In this document: positions 5,350-7,617 of the stretch, piece after piece | Numbering within the stretch: the stretch's first letter is position 1 | How the letters are laid out: every line of letters begins with the position of its first letter | Source: Nitrospinaceae bacterium | GTDB taxonomy: Bacteria > Nitrospinota > Nitrospinia > Nitrospinales > VA-1 | Length of the DNA stretch: 7,617 nt | Reading direction: 5' to 3' | Assembly: GCA_029261675.1 (NCBI GenBank) | Contig: JAJDBA010000169.1 | Location: 1 to 7,617, forward strand | The notes under the pieces: generated by a model | Seen by the model: the letters and a program-made list of their open reading frames with translations, nothing else | What the model was told of the DNA's origin: nothing | Database searches by the model: none | Translations under genes and position numbers: made by a program

Positions 5350-5787
5350 TTGGCGCAACCTAATTGGATAAAAACCGACAAGGGAACCATTGAGGATCCT
5401 GATAACGATTTGATGTGGGCTGTAAAAGATTCGCGGCAGGAATTGGGTAAATGGCTTAATTGGGATGAAGGAATGGCCTATGTCAAAGCGTGTAACGAGC
5501 AAAATTATTTGGGTTACAACGATTGGCGGCTTCCGAGTAAAAGCGAAGTGCGTTCCCTTTTTAAAAACCAGGACCCATACCGGGAAATGTTTCTGAACTT
5601 GCCCAAAAAACCCGCTCGCCGGGTTTCTAATTACCAGGCTGGCGGAGAAACCAGTGTGTGGACCTCAGAGACCCGCTATGATTCTTATGCATGGAAATGC
5701 TATTTTCCTGATTTAAAAGAAATCTGTGTCGACCAATCGGTTTCAACCACCGGGACCTCGGTTCGAATGGTCCGCGACTTAGATTGA
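5350..5787 (+). CDS. DUF1566 protein without signal peptide (copy C)
   Basis: One DUF1566 domain fills the protein: GTIEDPDNDLMWAVKDS, LNWDEGMAY, YLGYNDWRLPS, EVRSLF, then a longer basic insert (NLPKKPARR), SVWTSETRYDSYAWKCYF and a C-terminal TSVRMVRDL. The usual DNGDGT motif is degenerate here (only D-K-G-T-I-E-D remains). TTG at 5350 is preferred over GTG at 5344 because GAGG (5339-5342) lies 7 bases from the TTG but only 1 from the GTG; the protein then begins MAQPNW. There is no export signal. The next DUF1566 gene starts 24 bases after its stop, so 5350-6405 are probably co-transcribed. Three cysteines are scattered through the domain and none sits at the CC/C-UGA position, which is Ser here. 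Function unknown. Confidence 0.87.
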   Translation: MAQPNWIKTDKGTIEDPDNDLMWAVKDSRQELGKWLNWDEGMAYVKACNEQNYLGYNDWRLPSKSEVRSLFKNQDPYREMFLNLPKKPARRVSNYQAGGETSVWTSETRYDSYAWKCYFPDLKEICVDQSVSTTGTSVRMVRDLD

Positions 5788-5811
5788 AAATTTTTTAAGA
5801 CGAGGTTAGAA

Positions 5812-6405
5812 ATGTCTGAAGAAGAAATAGAAGAAGGTCCCGAGCTTGTCGATGATGAGCCTGAAACAGAATGGGTTGGTGCAGACGAGTGGGGTGATGA
5901 AGAAGATGAAGATGTCGCTCTGGTTGAAGAAGAAGTTCCCACTTTTATTGATAATGGGGATGGCACTATCAGCGATACCCGGGCTAGCCTAATGTGGAAA
6001 AAGGATGATTCTTTTAAAGAATTTGGTTATGGAATCAATTGGTTTGAGGCTCAAGATTATTGTGAAGAGTTGAATGAAAAAAAATTCGCAGGCTTTGATG
6101 ACTGGAGACTTCCCAGTGGAGAAGAAGCTAAAAGCCTTTTTTCTTTTACGCAATCCAATACAGATAAGGATGGTGCGGAAACCCATGTTTCGGAATTGTT
6201 CGAATCGGGCGGCGGTCATAATACTTGGACCTACGAAGAGAAACCAGACTACCAGCAGTATGCCCAGAAATTCAGTTTTGTTACAGGCAATGATATGTGG
6301 GAGCATAAAGATGATGAGTATACCCATTGCCGGGCTACTCGTGACGTGATTCAGGATGACTGGGAACCTGAATGGCGGAAGGATACTAAGACGTTTGAAC
6401 GATAA
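5812..6405 (+). CDS. DUF1566 protein with acidic N-terminal tail (copy D)
   Basis: GAGG lies about 7 bases before the ATG. Residues 1-44 are highly acidic (MSEEEIEEGPELVDDEPETE and on), a low-complexity tail like that of the TPR protein at 2309. The DUF1566 domain follows: FIDNGDGTISD, LMWKKDDS, INWFEAQDYCEELNEKKFAG, FDDWRLPS, EAKSLFSF, GGGHNTWTYEE and HCRATRDV. About 15 C-terminal residues (DDWEPEWRKDTKTFER) extend past the domain. There is no signal peptide or membrane segment. Compared with copies A and B the HIDPVF segment is altered (HVSELF) and an Asn occupies the CC/C-UGA position. It is 24 bases after copy C and 33 bases before the glutaredoxin-like gene, consistent with one operon. 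Function unknown. Confidence 0.88.
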   Translation: MSEEEIEEGPELVDDEPETEWVGADEWGDEEDEDVALVEEEVPTFIDNGDGTISDTRASLMWKKDDSFKEFGYGINWFEAQDYCEELNEKKFAGFDDWRLPSGEEAKSLFSFTQSNTDKDGAETHVSELFESGGGHNTWTYEEKPDYQQYAQKFSFVTGNDMWEHKDDEYTHCRATRDVIQDDWEPEWRKDTKTFER

Positions 6406-6438
6406 TATATTTTTGTCTATAGGAATGATTGGAGCATT

Positions 6439-6657
6439 GTGAGTCATTACATGATTTTTGGGAAAGACGATTGTCCCCATACGCAGAAGGCTGTATCGGA
6501 TTTTAAAAAGCAGCATCGATCATTTATTTATATAAATGTCGATAAAGATCCACATGGATTAAAAAAGCTTTTGGAATACTCCAATGACCAACACATTGTT
6601 CCTGTCATAGTGAATGTCGATGAAGACAGTGTGGAAATAGGTTATACCGGAGAGTAG
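6439..6657 (+). CDS. Small glutaredoxin-like protein with CPHT active site
   Basis: This 72-residue protein has the thioredoxin-fold layout of small glutaredoxins: a beta strand (YMIFGKDD), the active-site motif Cys-Pro-His-Thr at residues 12-15, a helix, YINVDKDP, and a cis-proline loop HIVPVIV (P55) ahead of the last strands. C12 is the only cysteine, so the site is monothiol (CxxT), not the dithiol CPYC. It therefore probably works with a partner thiol or glutathione-like cofactor. A family I recall, the 'Uxx-star' glutaredoxin-like (seleno)proteins, has similar length and layout; I could not verify membership. GTG at 6439 has GGAG 4 bases upstream; ATG at 6451 is a weaker alternative. It sits inside the DUF1566 run, which suggests that the redox state of cysteines in those proteins may be its target (inference). 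Confidence 0.8.
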   Translation: MSHYMIFGKDDCPHTQKAVSDFKKQHRSFIYINVDKDPHGLKKLLEYSNDQHIVPVIVNVDEDSVEIGYTGE

Positions 6658-6675
6658 CTTTAATTTAATAATCAA

Positions 6676-6696
6676 AACCGGTTAAACTCCGGTTAA
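6676..6696 (+). repeat. Paired CCGGTTAA direct repeat / small inverted repeat
   Basis: CCGGTTAA occurs at 6678-6685 and 6689-6696. The same bases form an inverted repeat AACCGG (6676-6681) with CCGGTT (6689-6694) around a 7-base loop. It lies between the glutaredoxin-like gene and the next start, and could be an operator or a hairpin affecting translation of the gene at 6708. No regulator is recognised. Confidence 0.35.
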
Positions 6697-6707
6697 TGGA
6701 AACTATT

Positions 6708-7208
6708 ATGGATGAAAACTTACCGCAAAAAGTAGAACAAGAGCTAGCGGAGAAAAAAGATGACAAGCCAAAAAGGTTTGTCGAAAAAGGTCGCGATGTT
6801 GTGTTTGATAGCAAGACCCGTGTCTATTGGTTAAAAAAAGATTCCTGGCAGGATAAGGGGAAATTTTTTAACTGGCATGAAGCTATTAGTTATGCAGATA
6901 GAAAGAATATGAGAAACATTGGCGGCTTCGATGACTGGCGACTTCCGAGTATTGACGAAGCGACTTCTTTGTTTGACGAGAACTTTGAGGTCCCAGGCAA
7001 AGGCGGTGCTAATCTTCATTTTGATCCGATCTTTCCTGAAGGAGCTTTTAAAACGGGATGGATCGCGGGAGATACTTCAACGAGAAGACCACGATTCGAC
7101 TACTCAGAAGGTAAAGTAGTAAGTGTGGAAGAGTATTCTTTTGGCTCGGTTCGGATTTGTCGAAAAGATACGGTAATCAAAAAACAAATAGCGCCTCGAA
7201 GAAGGTAA
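6708..7208 (+). CDS. DUF1566 protein with charged N-terminal extension (copy E)
   Basis: After about 20 charged residues (MDENLPQKVEQELAEKKDDK) comes a divergent DUF1566 domain: FVEKGRDVVFDS in place of DNGDGTVTD, VYWLKKDS, FNWHEAISYADRKN, GGFDDWRLPS, EATSLFDE, HFDPIFPEGAFKTGWIAGD and a C-terminal SFGSVRICRKD. It ends in a basic tail (APRRR). There is no signal peptide. ATG at 6708 is preferred because TGGAA (6697-6701) is properly spaced; ATG at 6696 has no purine-rich site and lies in the CCGGTTAA repeat, but would add only four residues. The loss of the Asn-Gly-Asp-Gly motif suggests altered ion or ligand binding compared with its neighbours. Copy F starts 7 bases after its stop, so the two are co-transcribed. 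Function unknown. Confidence 0.87.
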   Translation: MDENLPQKVEQELAEKKDDKPKRFVEKGRDVVFDSKTRVYWLKKDSWQDKGKFFNWHEAISYADRKNMRNIGGFDDWRLPSIDEATSLFDENFEVPGKGGANLHFDPIFPEGAFKTGWIAGDTSTRRPRFDYSEGKVVSVEEYSFGSVRICRKDTVIKKQIAPRRR

Positions 7209-7215
7209 ACGCATA

Positions 7216-7617
7216 ATGACGGAATCGACACAACTTCAGTACATTGATAACGGAGATGAAACGGTCACCGATGCCAAGCATGGCATCATGTGGATGAAAA
7301 GGGATACATGGTTGGAGCTGGGGCGGCTCATCACTTGGCACGAAAGTCTGGAGCTCGCGCGAAAAAAGAATGAAGAAAAGTTTGCCGGGTACAGTAATTG
7401 GCGTATCCCCTCTGCATCGGAAGCTAAATACCTGTTCGACTCTGAAACCACCAATATGGATGTGGAAGGATGCGAGATTCATATCAACCCGGTTTTTCCT
7501 TCGGGGTGTGGATGTTGAACCTGGGCGAGCCAGACTCGGGGGGCTAAGGCAGACATGTCCCATGTGTTTGGCTCAGGCTGTGTGGGGTGGGTGGGAAAAG
7601 GTACTTTCGTGTTTGGC
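7216..7617 (+). CDS. DUF1566 protein with in-frame TGA, possible selenoprotein or broken gene (copy F), 3' end cut
   Basis: Codons 1-100 encode a typical DUF1566 N-terminal part: YIDNGDETVTD, IMWMKRDTW, KKNEEKFAGYSNWRIPS, EAKYLFD, HINPVFPSGCGC. TGA at 7516-7518 is codon 101. The same frame stays open for 33 more codons to the window end, reading TWASQTRG and then a Gly-rich stretch with GSGCVGWVGKG. This matches TWTSHVRG and the Gly-rich loop of copy B, so the downstream part is the missing half of the domain. If the TGA is read as selenocysteine the protein is full length with a Cys-Sec pair; otherwise it is a 100-residue truncation. There is no signal peptide. The ribosome binding site is GAAGG about 11 bases from the ATG. 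The protein is Cys-rich compared with its paralogs. A frameshift is excluded because the frame does not change. Confidence 0.8.
7516..7518 (+). other. In-frame TGA, candidate selenocysteine codon
   Basis: The TGA follows TGT (Cys) and precedes ACC TGG (Thr-Trp). The aligned residue is Cys in copy A (2156-2158, Cys-Cys-Phe-Trp), Asp in B, Ser in C, Asn in D and Thr in E. Downstream bases can fold: CGAG (7526-7529) with CTCG (7535-7538) around CCAGA, or AGCC (7528-7531) with GGCT (7542-7545) around a 10-base loop whose second base is G. The latter roughly fits the loop position of bacterial SECIS elements. Each stem is only 4 bp, so the structural support is weak. Confidence 0.45.

Noticed and set aside
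336..7563. Minus-strand open frames of 60-175 codons
   Set aside because: All lie opposite convincing plus-strand genes, lack ribosome binding sites and recognisable domains, and read as shadows of the real coding frames.
4525..7617. Diversity-generating retroelement using DUF1566 as target protein
   Set aside because: Lectin-like folds including DUF1566 are known target domains, but I see no reverse transcriptase, no template repeat and no near-identical repeats differing at adenines; the paralogs differ throughout.
7216..7617. Frameshift in DUF1566 copy F
   Set aside because: The sequence on both sides of the TGA is homologous to the family in the same frame, so an insertion or deletion is not needed; only the TGA itself must be explained.
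1..7617. CRISPR array, tRNA, rRNA, insertion sequence or attachment site
   Set aside because: No regularly spaced repeats, cloverleaf, rRNA-like sequence, transposase or terminal inverted repeats were seen.

Overview
The window is about 7.6 kb of protein-coding bacterial DNA. Every supportable gene is on the + strand, and genes are tightly packed except for two gaps of about 330-340 bases. Shine-Dalgarno sites, ATG/GTG/TTG starts, Sec-type signal peptides and intrinsic terminators all point to a Gram-negative bacterium with moderate GC. The mix of NHL, TPR, LRR and multi-copy DUF1566 (Lcl C-terminal-like) proteins reminds me of Nitrospinota or deltaproteobacterial genomes. That is a weak inference from memory; no taxonomic marker is present.

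Layout. (1) 1-533 is the 3' part of an unrecognised helical protein, closed by a clear terminator at 612-640. (2) 684-3557 is a compact run of an NHL-repeat propeller, a secreted DUF1566 protein whose start touches the NHL stop, a TPR protein with a very acidic N-terminus, and a small protein of regular 27-residue leucine-rich repeats. (3) 3558-3899 is a non-coding leader with a promoter-like pair and a possible 12-codon upstream ORF. It precedes a small secreted protein (3900-4412) with a strong ribosome binding site and a very strong terminator. (4) 4525-7617 is a run of five further DUF1566 genes, none with a signal peptide, interrupted by one small glutaredoxin-like gene. The last DUF1566 gene runs off the window.

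The most notable point is in that last gene. Its frame is cut by a TGA at 7516-7518, yet the same frame continues with clear DUF1566 homology to the window end (TW-S---RG, then a glycine-rich loop). The TGA follows a Cys codon (Cys-UGA-Thr-Trp). The secreted paralog in this window has Cys-Cys-Phe-Trp at the aligned position, so UGA faces Cys. This is the pattern expected of selenocysteine, although a nonsense mutation or base error is not excluded. A monothiol-type glutaredoxin-like protein (CPHT) lies two genes upstream and could be a redox partner.

How the genes work together is not known. All recognisable folds except the glutaredoxin are protein- or ligand-binding scaffolds (propeller, TPR, LRR, DUF1566/C-type-lectin-like). 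Several unrelated proteins here share acidic, probably disordered N-terminal tails. I infer one locus of binding modules, mostly cytoplasmic with two exported members, with a possible thiol/selenol redox element.
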